DNA of 64,000 nucleotides from Paguma larvata (lineage: Eukaryota; Chordata; Mammalia; Carnivora; Viverridae): positions 100,057,804-100,121,803 of the forward strand of contig CM057826.1 in NCBI GenBank assembly GCA_030068075.1, read 5' to 3'. The notes beneath the pieces were generated by a model. It saw only the letters and a list, made by a program, of their open reading frames with translations, was not told the origin of the DNA and ran no database searches. The position numbers and the translations under genes are program-made. Positions 21,510 through 32,610 of this stretch are shown here, piece after piece (the stretch's first letter is position 1; each line of letters begins with the position of its first letter).

Positions 21510-22230
21510 AAAAGTAGTACCCATCTTCCTAGAAACCCAATTTTGATATTTTGTCCAAACTATATGATAAACATAAAAGTGAGCAGATGTGGTTAATTAT
21601 CCTTGAAACTGATGAATCTTTAGGTCAAAAACTCTACAATCTATGTTTGTCAATCTACATTTGTAGAGAGATAGAATACATGAAGTGCAGGGACATTTTG
21701 TCCTCTTTGCAAGCTTAAACCAATAGAGAAAGAACATATACAATTGCCACTGTCCCCAAACTATTCCTTTTCTAGCTTCACTGCCTCTGTCCTCCTATTA
21801 TTCCTTTTCCAACTTCTTAAGGATTTGGGCAAATTCCTAAACTTCTTTGTGTCAACACTGCCTAATCTATAAAATGATGCTTACAATATGACCTGATGTT
21901 GTGTAAACCAAATGATAAAACCTATGTTAAGTTCTTAGAAGAGTTACTGTCACATATGAAGCTTTTAAATATTACTGGAGATTTTATGGTAATTATTAAA
22001 GAACTGTATGGTTTTATGGAGCTTCTTCTAAGGGTCAGATGCTCTACTGGGTGAAAGAATAAAATATAACCTCTCTCTTCAAAGCAGACTGCAGCCTATA
22101 GCAGGGAGTTTTTGCTTGGCCCCTAAACTAAGAATGAATCTTATATTTTCAAAGGGTTATAAAGAAAACCAAAGAATAATATGCAGTAAAGACCTGTGGG
22201 GGCCCTCAAACTTTAAAATATTTATTATCT
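21510..22230. other. Unassigned noncoding DNA
   Basis: No confident repeat or exon. Confidence 0.4.
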
Positions 22231-22575
22231 GGGGGTACCTAGGTAGCTCAGTCAGTTGAGCATCTGACTTTAGCTTAGGTCACAATCTCACAGTTCATGG
22301 GTTCAAGCCCCATGTCAGACTTTGCACTGATAGCACAGAGACTACTTCAGATTCTCTATCTCCCTCTCTCTCTTCACCTCAGGTTATGATCTCTTCAGAC
22401 TTCAGCTCAGGTTATGATCTCAGAGTTCGTGGGCTCGAGCCTCATGTCGGGTTCTGTGCTGATAGCTCACAGCCTGGAGCCTGCTTCAGATTCTGTGTTT
22501 CCCTCTCTCTCTGCCCCTCCTCTGCTCATACTATGTCTCTCTCTGTCTCAAAAATAAACAGTAAAAAAATTTTTT
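22231..22575 (+). mobile_element. Composite head-to-tail CAN SINE
   Basis: A first SINE unit runs from GGGGGTACCTAGGTAGCTCAG to the CTCTCTCTTCACC block at about 22378 and has no A-tail. A second unit begins without its tRNA-like 5' head, at about 22397 (GACTTCAGCTCAGG), and runs to a normal CAAAAATAAACAGTAAAAAAA tail. The phrase TCAGGTTATGATCTC occurs twice around the join (22379 and 22407). A single A-tail serves both units. Confidence 0.9.
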
Positions 22576-23389
22576 TTTAAATATGAAGGTTCCTTCTGAG
22601 GTTGAATGACAACTGTGCAATGGGGTGTATGGTGTGACTATGAACAGCATTAGGAAACATAGAAATGTCTGACTGAGGGCTAAGATAATGATTTGAGTTG
22701 TAAACAATGCCTTTGGGGCATCTAATTACAAAATGATGAAACAAGTGAAAATATAGTGCTTAATTTCAGGAGAGAAATCTTGGTTGCAGATCCAGATTTT
22801 GAATCATAAGTATATAGAGTAGAAAATTGAGGCTATGGGACTAAGTGAGAAAGCCCATGGAGAGTCCTTAGATTAAGAAAGAAAAAGAGAAAGTGCAGCC
22901 TTGGGAAAGATCAATATTAAAGAATGGGCGGTAGGCTGTGTTCCTTGAAAGTCTCTGTCCTCTTTTTTTTTTCCTTTTTTTTTAATCATTATATAACCCA
23001 CTCTCAATTTTCCAATCAGCTCAGATGAAAATAAACCAGCATCTTCAACAACCAGAGATTCATTTCTCTCCAGGGACTGACAGGACGTGCATTTACAATT
23101 TCAACTTCATCTTGGATCCAATCGAGAACTATTTCATCGAGTTCTCAAATATATTTATACACTTTGTATTTATACAAAACATATATCTACTCTTCAGGGG
23201 ATACACAGTCCCTCCATTTTGCTATGCCTGATAAGAAACAGTAGGCAACTGGAAAAGGCAGGAATGCAAGGAGGACCAGAGCAAGTCTTAGAAGATAAAG
23301 TTCTTTCATCATGATAAATGTATCTCTATTACCCATCACAGTGTATTTAAATGACATTTTAAGCAATTAAAAAAATATATTTATGCTTA
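22576..23389. other. Unassigned noncoding DNA
   Basis: No confident repeat apart from a T-rich run near 22965. Open frames at 23025 and 23087 are short and overlapping. Confidence 0.4.
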
Positions 23390-24895
23390 TCCTGAAAAAG
23401 AAAACCAAAGCTGGAGGCATCACAATCCTGGACTTCAAGATGTATTACAAAGCTGTAATCCTCAGGACAGAATGGTACTGTCACAAAAACAGACACTCAG
23501 ATCAATGGAACAGAAGAGAGAACCCAGAAATGGACCCACAAACCTATGGCCAACTCATCTTTGACAAAGCAGAAAGAATATCCAATGTAATAAAGACAGT
23601 CTCTTCAGCAAATGGTGCCAGGAAAACTGGACAGTGACATGGAGAAAAATTAACCTGCACCACTTTATTACAACATACACAAAAATAAACTCAAAATGGA
23701 TGAAAGACCTGAACATAAGACTGGAGGCCATCAAAATCCTAGAGGCAAAAACCTCTTTGACCTCGACTACAGCAACTTCTTACTCAACACATCTCCAGAG
23801 GCAAGGAAAACAAAAGCAAAAATGAACTATTGGGACCTCATCAAAATAAAAATCTTCTACATAGCAAAGGAAACAATCAGCAAACTGAAAGGCAACTGAT
23901 GGAATGCGAGAAGATATTTGCAAAAGACAAATGGCATACTAACAGATAAAGGATTAGCATTCAAAATCTATAAAGAATTTACCAAACCCAACACCCAAAA
24001 AACAAATAATCCAGTGAAGAAATGGGCAAAAGACATGAACAGGCACTTCTCCAAAAAAGACATCCAGATGGTTAACAAACACATGAAAAAATGCTCAACA
24101 TACTCATCATCAGGGAAATACGAAACAAAAGCACAATGAAATACCACCTCACACCTGTCAGAATGGCTAAAATTATCAACTCAGGCAATGACAGATGCTG
24201 GCTAGGATGCAGAGAAAGAGGATCTCTTTTGCACTGCTGGTGGGAATGCAAACTGGTGCAAGCACTCTGGGAAACAGTATGTAGGTTCCTCAAAAAGTTA
24301 AAAATAGAACTACCCTACGACCCAGGAATTGTGCTACTAGATATTTATACAAGGGATACAGGTGTGCTATGTCGAAGGGGCACATGCTCCCCAACGTTTA
24401 TAGCAATGCTATTGACAATAGCCAAAGTAGAAAAAGAGCCCAAATGTCCATCAACGGATAAATGGATAAAGATATGGTATATAGATATAATGGAGTATTG
24501 CTCAACAATCAGAAAGAATGAAATCTTGCCATCTGCAACTACGTGGATAGAAATAGAGGGTAGTAATCTAAGCAAAATTAAGTCAGTCAGAGAAAGACAA
24601 CTGTCATATGACTTCACTCATAGGAGAAATTTGAGATACAAAACAGATGAACATAAGGGAAAGGAAGCAAAAATAAGATAAAAACAGGGAAGGGGACACA
24701 ACATAAGAAACTTAAATATAGAGAACAAACAGAGGGTTGCTGGAGAGACTGTGGAAGGGAGGATGGGCTAAATGGGTAAGGGGCATTAAGGAATAAACTT
24801 GCTTTCAATAAACTGAAATCTACTCCTGAAATCATTGTTGCACTATATGCTAACTAACTTGGATATAAATTAAAAATAAATAATTTAAAAAATCA
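23390..24895 (+). mobile_element. 5'-truncated L1 (1.5 kb)
   Basis: Sense L1 starting within ORF2 (CTGAAAAAGAAAACCAAAGCTGGAGGCATCACAATC) and running through the ORF2 C-terminus, a purine-rich 3'UTR and TTGCACTATATGCTAACTAACTTGG to an A-rich tail. TTATGCTTA lies at 23381-23389 and 24896-24904 as a short target duplication. ORF2 is broken into pieces in different frames, with an apparent deletion near 23640. Promoter, ORF1 and endonuclease/RT domains are absent, so it cannot move. Confidence 0.93.
24091..24681 (+). pseudogene. L1 ORF2p C-terminal fragment (196 codons open)
   Basis: The longest open frame in the window. It is the C-terminal segment of L1 ORF2p. A cysteine/histidine motif C36-x3-C40-x7-H48-x4-C53 is intact, followed by the TIAKVEKEPKCPSTDKWIK and MEYCSTIRKNE strings common to L1s. 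In an active L1 this part lies downstream of the endonuclease and reverse transcriptase domains and helps nucleic-acid binding. Those domains are missing here and the upstream ORF2 is frameshifted, so the frame is a relic without its own promoter or start. Confidence 0.85.
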
Positions 24896-24904
24896 TTATG
24901 CTTA

Positions 24905-27210
24905 ATTCTCCTTGAGATAACAGAAACAGAATATTTCACTTTCAATTCCTCACTGTACTTAACAAAGAAAAAACAAGAGGAGGAGTGGTCCAAATGAAAA
25001 CTGTTCTTTACTGACCAAGTAGACAGAAATGCTCTCACTTCAGGTAAAATACAACACCCAGGGCTACCACCACCCTGTCCACCCCAGCCTCTGCTGCTCT
25101 ATGTCTGTAAATAAAAACTCTTCACATAACCACTGTTCCTTATGACAGAAAGTCAGAAATTCCTATTGTGATTTCTAAAAAAATAAAAAAATAAAAAATT
25201 CCAAAGAGCCAAAGCGTATTTATTATTTGCTAAGTTTAAGGAATCCAAACCTCACAGCCCTGGAAACTTTAAAAACTAGTGGAATAAAAAATAAGGAGCT
25301 ATGGAAGAAAGATTCTTCCCTGGACATCCTTCCAAGCCAAGGAGTATCCAGGCAGTATTTTGACTTGGCAGAGAAAAAGATAGCAGTTAGACAAGGCTGC
25401 CTCTTGCTCTCTGGCATTTAATCTGACCTTTTTTTTTCCACCTTCCATATGTAGACCAAATCCACTCATGAAACTCTAACTAAAACTCCTCAAACTGACT
25501 CTCCTGCAGATTTAAAGATGGAGCCATGTACTGCATTAGACTAGAAGTTTTGTTTTTGTTTTTGGATTCTTGAGTCATTCCCTGGACTGCAACCTATCCC
25601 TTCTCTCTGGTCAACTGAGAAATCCAAGTGTTTCCAATGTGGATACAAGAAGAGATGACAACACTAACGCTTCAAATCAATGGAAGAGATAAAGAATTCT
25701 AAATTCCACTACACAGATATGTACATAGGGCCCTCCTAAGGACTTCCTTCTACAGGAAGATAAACCAGTTGTTCTCAAGGAATTCCATTTGTGATTGTTG
25801 CTGCTAGTCTTCCAGGGGCTGTTGACTGTAATATTGCAAGTCACAGAACACATGGCATGGTAAAACCATCATTGTCCTAAAAGGATGTGCTACTTGCTAA
25901 CACAAGCAGATAGTAACATCATTTACTTTGTTTTTAATCATTTGAGATGTTCTGTATCCAAGAAAAACAATTTAACTGAATATCTGGGGGACAAAGGTAG
26001 AACTAAAGAGCAAAGTAAGGACAATTAGAACACAAAGTCCAAACCCAAATGCAGAAGGGATAAGTTAACCTCTAGTCTCTTGAAGATGTATTGGTCAAGG
26101 TCTTAATATATTCCTCAAATCTATTATTCAAGCAGGCTTTTTTGAGTTTTGAAAGATTTAACAGCTTCCTTTCATTGCTTTTGCCATTAAGTTTTCTTTC
26201 TCAAGTGTCCTCTTCTTTACTTCTAGCTTTCATCTATTTCAAAATAATTAACAGTACTTGGACCTCCTACACAATGATCCTCAAAGAGATTGTGCACCCA
26301 GTTTACTTAAAAATACAATATGAGAGGGAAAGAAATGTGTCTAGAATAACTATTTTAAGAATAGCAACATGTAATCCAAAAGAATGGAATTACTCAAATG
26401 AGGCACCCCCTGAGGAAATAAATGACAATAACCCATAAAAAGTAATTAAAACATTCCTGGTATACTCCAAAGTGGTCCGAAGAATTTAATTACAAACTTC
26501 ATAGTTATATTATGAAGATTTATACCAAGGCTAGAAGCAAGAAGTGTCCAAGCCTGGAAGGACTTAATCACAGAGCATCTTTATTACGTCTCTCTCAGGG
26601 AACCACTGCTCTCTTCTCTCACAGAATTGTCTGTCACTGTTTCTGAAGAGCAGTCACACCAACTTTTTCAAATCCCCTGTGAAGCTCACAAGTGGCACTG
26701 ATGGGGAACAGCAAAGATATCATAAATAGACCTTTGGTGAGAAAAGTTAATAGGAACATCCACATCTAGAATGGTCAGCAGTCATCACACCACCAGAGTA
26801 AACAACAACAGAGTATACTCTGTCTGGCGCTTTTGTAAGGTGGGCAACTTCTAACACAATAGCATTTAGGATTCTCCATCAGACCTCATTTGCCCTAGAA
26901 TAACTCACCTCCTACCAACTTGAGTTCTGCTTAAGTTCAAGCCTAAAATTTGGGTCATTAGAAACAAAAGTAGATTAAGCAACAGAGACAGGGATATTGT
27001 TTCCAAAACGCTTCTTCTGCAATATAGGCACTACTTAGGAGCAGATAAGATGGGTCTTATCCTATTTTCTCAGATTATGATTATGAGGATGCTTATGGCT
27101 ACAAGGAACAAAATACACAGACTCAGAAAACAGAAAATCAGAGTTTTCAATCAATTAGAAAATGCATGGTCTCACATATAAAGAAGTACAAATTTACGGA
27201 AGCTCTAGAC
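24905..27210. other. Unassigned, mostly repeat-free DNA
   Basis: About 2.3 kb with no confidently named repeat. The segment near 25768-25850 (CCAGTTGTTCTCAAGG...) could be a decayed hAT MITE of the MER20/MER5 kind, too weak to call. The 115-codon frame at 26091-26438 has no recognisable domain. Confidence 0.4.
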
Positions 27211-27847
27211 ACACACTGTGGTGTAATAAGAAATATATGTAGTCTGCATCCCTGGTTCCTAGTACAAAGCTCCTAAAACAATCAGTGATTCCTGAGTAAT
27301 GGGGGCATCTTTTGTTACTCATTATGAGCTCTGTTCTACCATACTTGGGTTTATGCTGATGAGGTGACTTAGGGTGGGGACCCCAAAGAACCCCATGATG
27401 GGGCTGGTCACCAGAAAAACTAAGTGACAAGAGGATTGGAACTTTCAGTCCTACATATGGGCCTCCAGAAATGGATAGAGGGATAGAGAGCAAGCTCTAG
27501 AAAAACTCTTGAATGACATAAATTCTTGAAAAACTCCTCCTCCCATACCTTGACCTATGCATCTCTTCCATTTGTATGTTCCAAAACTTACCCTTTTATA
27601 ATAAACCTGTAATAAGTAAAGTGTTTTCCTGAGTTCTCAGTGGGGAAGGCCATCCAAAAGACATGACCGCCAAATGACCCATGAGCTGGATCCAGGCACT
27701 TGGAGCCTCCTCACCCTCTCCCCTGTCCTTGGAATGTGGGTTCCACTTGCCTTCCTGCTTCCAGAGGCTACTCCAAGGACAGAGCCTTGAGATGGTGATG
27801 TGGTGTTAAAATTACCTACATGTGACTAGACCTGGTATGGCCTCTTT

Positions 27848-27876
27848 TTTTAAATTTTTTTAATGTTTATTTATTT

Positions 27877-27934
<58 letters not shown>

Positions 27935-28063
27935 ACGAGCAAGGGAGGGAGGCCAGAGAGGCGGGGCGAGGGGTGGGGGGGAGACACAGAATCTGAAACA
28001 GGCTCCAGGCTCTGCACTGTCAACACAGAGCCCAATGCGGGGCTCAAACTCACAAACCTTGAG
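27848..28063 (-). mobile_element. 5'-truncated CAN SINE with TSD
   Basis: Antisense tail TTTTTTTAATGTTTATTTATTTC, a very long (GA)n run, CAGGCTCTGCACTGTC and GGGGCTCAAACTCACAAACCTTGA. The tRNA-derived head (about 70 bp) is absent. TATGGCCTCTTT at 27836-27847 and 28064-28075 shows the truncation existed at insertion. The element lies inside the nested LTR-like block. Confidence 0.92.
27879..27931. repeat. (GA)n microsatellite
   Basis: About 26 GA units expanded from the SINE's CT-rich block. A long homopurine mirror-symmetric tract like this can adopt triplex structure, and length variation is likely. Confidence 0.95.
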
Positions 28064-28619
28064 TATGGCCTCTTTATAAACTTCTAAGATTTACTAAGTG
28101 GGTGCGGGAATCCAGTCATCTTGCTACCATGCAAGACAAGTCCTGTATGTAAGTTCCCTTTGCTTATTAAAACTGCCACCTACCAATGTGGAATGGTTTG
28201 ACCCCTTCTTAGGTCTTTCCTGCCCTCTGTATACAGGGGTCTGTTACAAATTACACCAAGAAAGTTCCTAAGAGGGTTGTGAATGAATAGTCCTTTTACC
28301 TGATTCAGCAAATGACTGAACTGAACAAGAGGGTTATGGGAATCCGTTGACTTATAGGCAGGTGGCCAGAAGTACTGATGGTCTGGGATTTGTCATTGGC
28401 ATCCAAAGTGGAAGCAATTTTATGGGACAGAGCCCTCAACCTGTATGGTCTGTGCTAACTCCCAGTGGTTAGTGTCTGAATTAAACTGAATAATAGAACA
28501 CCTAGTTGTAAGTGAAGAGTAGGAGAAATGACTGTGTGAGGGAAATCTTCCACATATTTGGTGTCAGAAGTACTGTGAGTAGAAACGGATTATAACACAC
28601 ACCAAAGTAGGTTCTAGCT

Positions 28620-28847
28620 CAGGGCTTAGCAACTACAACCCACAGACCAAGTCTGGCCTGCTGCCTTGGTTTTTTTTTCCTAAATAAAGTTTTATTGGAA
28701 CATAGCCTTGGCCATTCATGTATGTACTGTCTATGGCCACTCTTGTGCAGCAATAGGAGGAATGAGTAGCTACAACACAAACCATAGGCCACAAAGCCTA
28801 AAATATTTGTTATCTGGCCTTATACATAGAAAGGTCATTGATCTCTG
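28620..28847 (+). mobile_element. hAT-Charlie MITE (MER1-type)
   Basis: Recognised by CAGGGCTTAGCAACTACAACCC, AAATAAAGTTTTATTGGAACATAGCC, GTACTGTCTATGGCC, CCACAAAGCCTAAAATATTTGTTATCTGGCC and the terminal ATTGATCTCTG. These match the nonautonomous hAT family beginning CAGGGGTCGGCAAAC. Flanks TTCTAGCT (28612-28619) and CTCTACCT (28848-28855) look like a decayed 8-bp hAT target duplication. The family name (MER1) is from memory. Confidence 0.8.
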
Positions 28848-30247
28848 CTCTACCTCTATCTTCTTATAATTATCAAGGCTCTACTCTTTTCCAGGCATTG
28901 ACTCTATGCTCAGATTCTGCTACCTAGGTCAAAAGGTAGATATTCCAAGTATCATACCCAAGTATGGCAATGTTCCGAGGCAGAAAGAAAGCCATATTTT
29001 CTTCTATCCTTTGTAAGAACAAGGAAACTTTTCCTAGAAGCCCACAGAACACTTTTATTTGTGTGGCATTGCTCTAAACCTATCACAAGCCATGCCAGAA
29101 CCAATCACTGGCAAGCAAACTGAAACCACCAGACAGAATCCGCTCTCTGGGAGTGAGAATGAGTCAGCCCCTCCTGAAAGGCATGGCCATGGGGAAGAGG
29201 GTGGATGCTTAAACCAAATCAGGACTCTCTGGGGACAGAGGATGGCAAGGAGATTGAATGTTGGCTAATACTAAAGGGATGAATTACAGGAAAGTTAGAG
29301 GAACTGAGTTTGACCCAGATAACCACAGGGGAGAATATTAAGAGGAGTGATACAGGAGCACATGAAGAAATTTCCAGACAGGAACTAGTGAGGGAAGACA
29401 TGTTACCCATATTGAGGTTTTCTACAACTAGCCCTGCCACGATCCAAAACAATGAATGCCTTGTTGTTCACATGGCTCTACTATATAAACGTGAGTTATG
29501 CACTCCCTGGAAGATGGCAAGAGGAGAAGAACCAACAGCGCAGTTCTCCTGAGAGAAAACTCTCTGAAGTAATTCTCTGACCATTTGTGCTCAATAACTA
29601 CAAGGCACTTAGATTTGATGTAAGTCTTCAGTTCAGACTCAAGTAACTTCTAAAACTATTGTTAGAAAAGGATTTATATGGTATCCTTTCCAACTACCAC
29701 TAATCAATAATTCCTTCTTATGTGCAACGTGTTAAAATAGAACACTGTAATAGAATAAACAATTTAGATGTGCAGCATATGTGTTTCCCTTCACAAGAAG
29801 ACTCTTCACAATCTCAATATGAGAAAATAGTTATAGTTTATAGTTTATACATATCCTATGTGTCTCTCCTCTCTGATACATGAGAGTACATGACAAATGA
29901 TTTAAGTAAAGACAGACTGGACAGACTAAAGTACAGTCTTTCAGTTGAATAATTTTATGGGTTCTGACCCTCAGTGACATGCATATTTGATACCATCCGT
30001 TCAGCACTCAAACATACATTGTTTCACTTTATTAACAGTTTCACTTATAAGTTCCTTGACATATTGTATGTCCTCACCCCCAAAGAATAGGTACCTTGTT
30101 TCCTCCTGATAACCTTTGCCCATAATAGGTGTTCACTATAAACTCAATAAAGAACCCTACCTATTTAGCAATCCACTGTTTTAAAATGATTTGTGTTCTA
30201 AAAATTTTACTTATCGAGTGTTAATTCTTCCCATTAAATCAAATGTT
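28848..30247. other. Unassigned, includes possible old repeat near 29.06-29.3 kb
   Basis: The text AAGCCATGCCAGAACCAATCACTGGC at about 29087 has the feel of an ancient repeat, and 30.07-30.15 kb (GGTACCTTGTTTCC...AATAGGTGTTCACTATAAACTCAATAAAG) resembles the L2 3' end. Neither is firm. No exon seen. Confidence 0.35.
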
Positions 30248-30431
30248 GGGGCACCTGGATGGCTCAGTTAAGTGTCTGACCTTGACTCAGGTCATAATCT
30301 CACAGTTCATGGTTTCGAACCCCTGTTTCAGATTCTCTCTCTCTCTCTGCCCCTCCCCCACTCACACTCTGTCTCTGTCTCTCTCAAAAATAAATAAACA
30401 TTAAAAAAAATTTAAAAACAAAAACAAAACA
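30248..30431 (+). mobile_element. CAN SINE, first of a pair
   Basis: Head GGGGCACCTGGATGGCTCAG, body with an internal deletion removing the GGCTCTGTGCTGACAGC centre, tail AAATAAATAAACATTAAAAAAAATTT plus a CAAAAACAAAAC extension. CAAATGTT precedes it at 30240-30247 and recurs only after the second SINE, at 30653-30660. Confidence 0.93.
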
Positions 30432-30652
30432 GGGGTGTCTGGGTGGCTCGATAAGTTGAGTGTCCAACTTCAGCTTCAGGTCATGATCTCACAGTTCAAG
30501 AGTTCGAGCCCCGCATTGGACTCTGTACTGACAGCTCAGAGTCTGGAGCCTGCTTTGGATTCTGTGTCTCTTTCTCTCTCGGTCCCTTGGGCACTCATGC
30601 TCATGCATGCTTTCTCTCTCAAAAACATTAAAAGTGTTTAATTAATATAAAA
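30432..30652 (+). mobile_element. CAN SINE, second of a pair
   Basis: Head GGGGTGTCTGGGTGGCTCGA, body with TGACAGCTCAGAGTCTGGAGCCTGC, and a tail AAAAACATTAAAAGTGTTTAATTAATATAAAA. It directly follows the A-rich tail of the first copy, and the pair shares one outer duplication. Confidence 0.93.
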
Positions 30653-30660
30653 CAAATGTT

Positions 30661-32112
30661 AAAAATACTAATTAGGTCTTTATTCCATGAAAGATTCTTT
30701 AACAAATATACAGTTAACAGAGTTTACCTTTACCGTGAAAGGCAATAGAAAACCATACTAATAGAAGGTTGCAATGACTGCTTATGAAGTCTGTAATTTG
30801 AAGTCATAACAAGTGCCCTTGGGAAAGTAAAAGCATTCAGTAGTCATGGCAAGGAGTTCCTCCAAAAGTGAAAGCATTGCAACTAAAGAACACAGATCCT
30901 AACCCAAAATGCCACCCTGTTTCAAAATCAACAGCATCCAAAAAATTCCTTATCCGGCTTTTTGAGTGTCGGCACACACTGAAAAGTCAAAACACCACAC
31001 AAGCAGTTTTTATAGTGATACCAGTTCAAAGAAATTAATATTTTCATTTTCTTGACTCATTTACAAAGAAAATCTTCACATGCCAGTTGAACTGGACAAA
31101 GGGAAAGAGCATGGGGCAGAGGAGGTGGGGCATGAAGCAAGATGAGGAACACTATATGATTTACCAATTAAAGAGGACAACGTTTCGCAAGGTATTGGTA
31201 CACCTCTTAAAATATGTCAACTATAGGTACTTGAGTTTATGGTGGCTTTAGGCCTCATTTCTAAAGCTTTTCGTTAAAAGGAAGCTCTCCATTCTTCTAT
31301 TCTCCTTGATCAGGTACTTATTACAGATACAGACACAATTTTAACAGTCCATCCAGTGCCTCTGTTTAGCAACTCATAACTAATCCTTAGAGTAAGATTC
31401 AAGTCATCATGCCTGCCTGCTCCCTGCAGCTTGTTCTATAATTAACATAATTAGTCAAAGGTGGCTAAATAGGGAAATCCTATCATTTGCTTCCCAGGAA
31501 CATGCCCTGGGATGTCTCGCCAGTGTTTTTCACTAATAGAGCAAAGATTGTGTAAACCTTCTCCTCAATTGAACTCAAGGCAGAGTTCATTTCCAATATC
31601 CAAATTACTATAAGACTTGCTCAGAACTGTTTCCATATTCCCCAATATGTTTACTTCAATCACACAAAACAAAATTACTGCTTAGGTAATATTTTATCTA
31701 AGTCTTAATTCTTCACAATCAGATTTGGGGCAATAAACAAATTGGTGATCATCTGAAGCATAAAAGATACATTGTTTTATAAAACTGATGTCCGCTAACC
31801 AAGAATCAATTAATAACAGAGAATTTTAAAAAATCACTTCAATGTCCCAAATCACCAGAGATATTTGATAGACGACTTTCTACACATCTCTTAATGAATA
31901 TGGATAAATAAAGATGAGTAGATAAGTTTATGGATAGACTGGGGTCATTTTATTAAAATACATCCATATTATATAGTCTATTTTGGAATAAAAAGTTTGA
32001 GTTTAATTTTACTTGAATTCAGAAGATGAAAATAAAGTGAAATTAAAGAAATAACTATATTTTAGACATTCTTCCTATGTTAAAAATGTAACACATAAAA
32101 CCTTTAAGAAAG
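30661..32112. other. Unassigned, repeat-poor DNA
   Basis: About 1.45 kb with no repeat recognised. TAATTAACATAATTAG at about 31440 and nearby text could be part of a conserved element, but the signal is weaker than at 20.7 kb. Confidence 0.4.
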
Positions 32113-32127
32113 AAGAACAATTTTCTT

Positions 32128-32238
32128 GGGGCACCTGGCTGACTCAGCCAGTAGAGCATGTGACTCTTGATCTCAGGGCTGTGAGTTTGAGCCTCAAGTT
32201 GGGTGTAGAGATTACTTAAAAATAAAATCTTTTAATAA
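32128..32238 (+). mobile_element. Short CAN SINE of a different subfamily, with TSD
   Basis: Only about 110 bp: head GGGGCACCTGGCTGACTCAG, GACTCTTGATCTCAGGGCTG, then directly GGGTGTAGAGATTACTTAAAAATAAAATC. It lacks the CTCTGTGCTGACAGC...CT-rich part of the feliform SINEs. The 3' block is that of the short carnivoran-wide tRNA-Lys SINE. AAGAACAATTTTCTT is repeated perfectly at 32113-32127 and 32239-32253. Confidence 0.92.
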
Positions 32239-32375
32239 AAGAACAATTTTCTTTAACTTTAGGCAATATCTATGGTGCACTATAGAAAACATATTAATTT
32301 TACATTTCTTCCCAGTTAACCTTTCTGCACATCCCTTTTGTTAGTTTTATCATTTTATGTGCACAATGCCTGTAA

Positions 32376-32599
32376 GACTTTAAAAATTTATTTATTTATT
32401 TTGAGAGAGAGAAAGAGAGAAAGACAGACTCCTGAGTGGTGGAGGGGCAGAGAGAGAGGGAGAAAGAGAGAGTCCCAAGTAGGCTCCACCCTGCGAGCGC
32501 AGAGCCTGACATGAGACTCAAACCCACGATCCGTGAGATCATGACCTGAGCCAAAGTCAAGAGCCAGACACTTAAGTGACTGACTCACCCAGGCACCCT
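32376..32599 (-). mobile_element. CAN SINE with TSD
   Basis: Antisense tail TTTAAAAATTTATTTATTTATT, GA-rich block, CAGAGCCTGACATGAGACTC, GTGAGATCATGACCTGAGCC and head complement TGACTCACCCAGGCACCC. AATGCCTGTAA at 32365-32375 and 32600-32610 flanks it. Confidence 0.95.
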
Positions 32600-32610
32600 A
32601 ATGCCTGTAA

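Larger units (their letters stand above)
27638..28277 (+). mobile_element. LTR-like element nested in the solo LTR
   Basis: This block interrupts the surrounding LTR between CCTGAGTTCT and GTGAATGAATAG. It has LTR-like signals in order: TATAAA at 28075-28080, then ATTAAA at 28166-28171 (possible poly(A) signal), then a CTGTTACA-type end near 28241-28248. Exact ends and target duplication could not be read, so whether it is an LTR or another insertion is open. It contains a SINE. Confidence 0.45.
27217..28597 (+). mobile_element. Solo LTR of an old ERV (ERV-L-like), interrupted
   Basis: Begins TGTGGTGTAATAAG and ends ATTATAACA (TG...CA). Both sides carry the 5-bp sequence CACAC (27212-27216 and 28598-28602), consistent with an ERV-L-type TSD, though CACAC is low-complexity. 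The left arm (to about 27637) has AATAAA at 27600-27605 followed by GTGTTTTCCTGAGTTCT. The right arm (from about 28278) reads GAACAAGAGGGTTATGGGAA, CCAGAAGTACTGATGG and GGTGTCAGAAGTACTGTGAG. A ~640-bp block splits the two arms. No internal retroviral genes are present. Confidence 0.75.

Noticed and set aside
25768..25850. Possible MER20/MER5 relic
   Set aside because: Only the first dozen bases resemble the terminal repeat; the rest does not align to what I remember.
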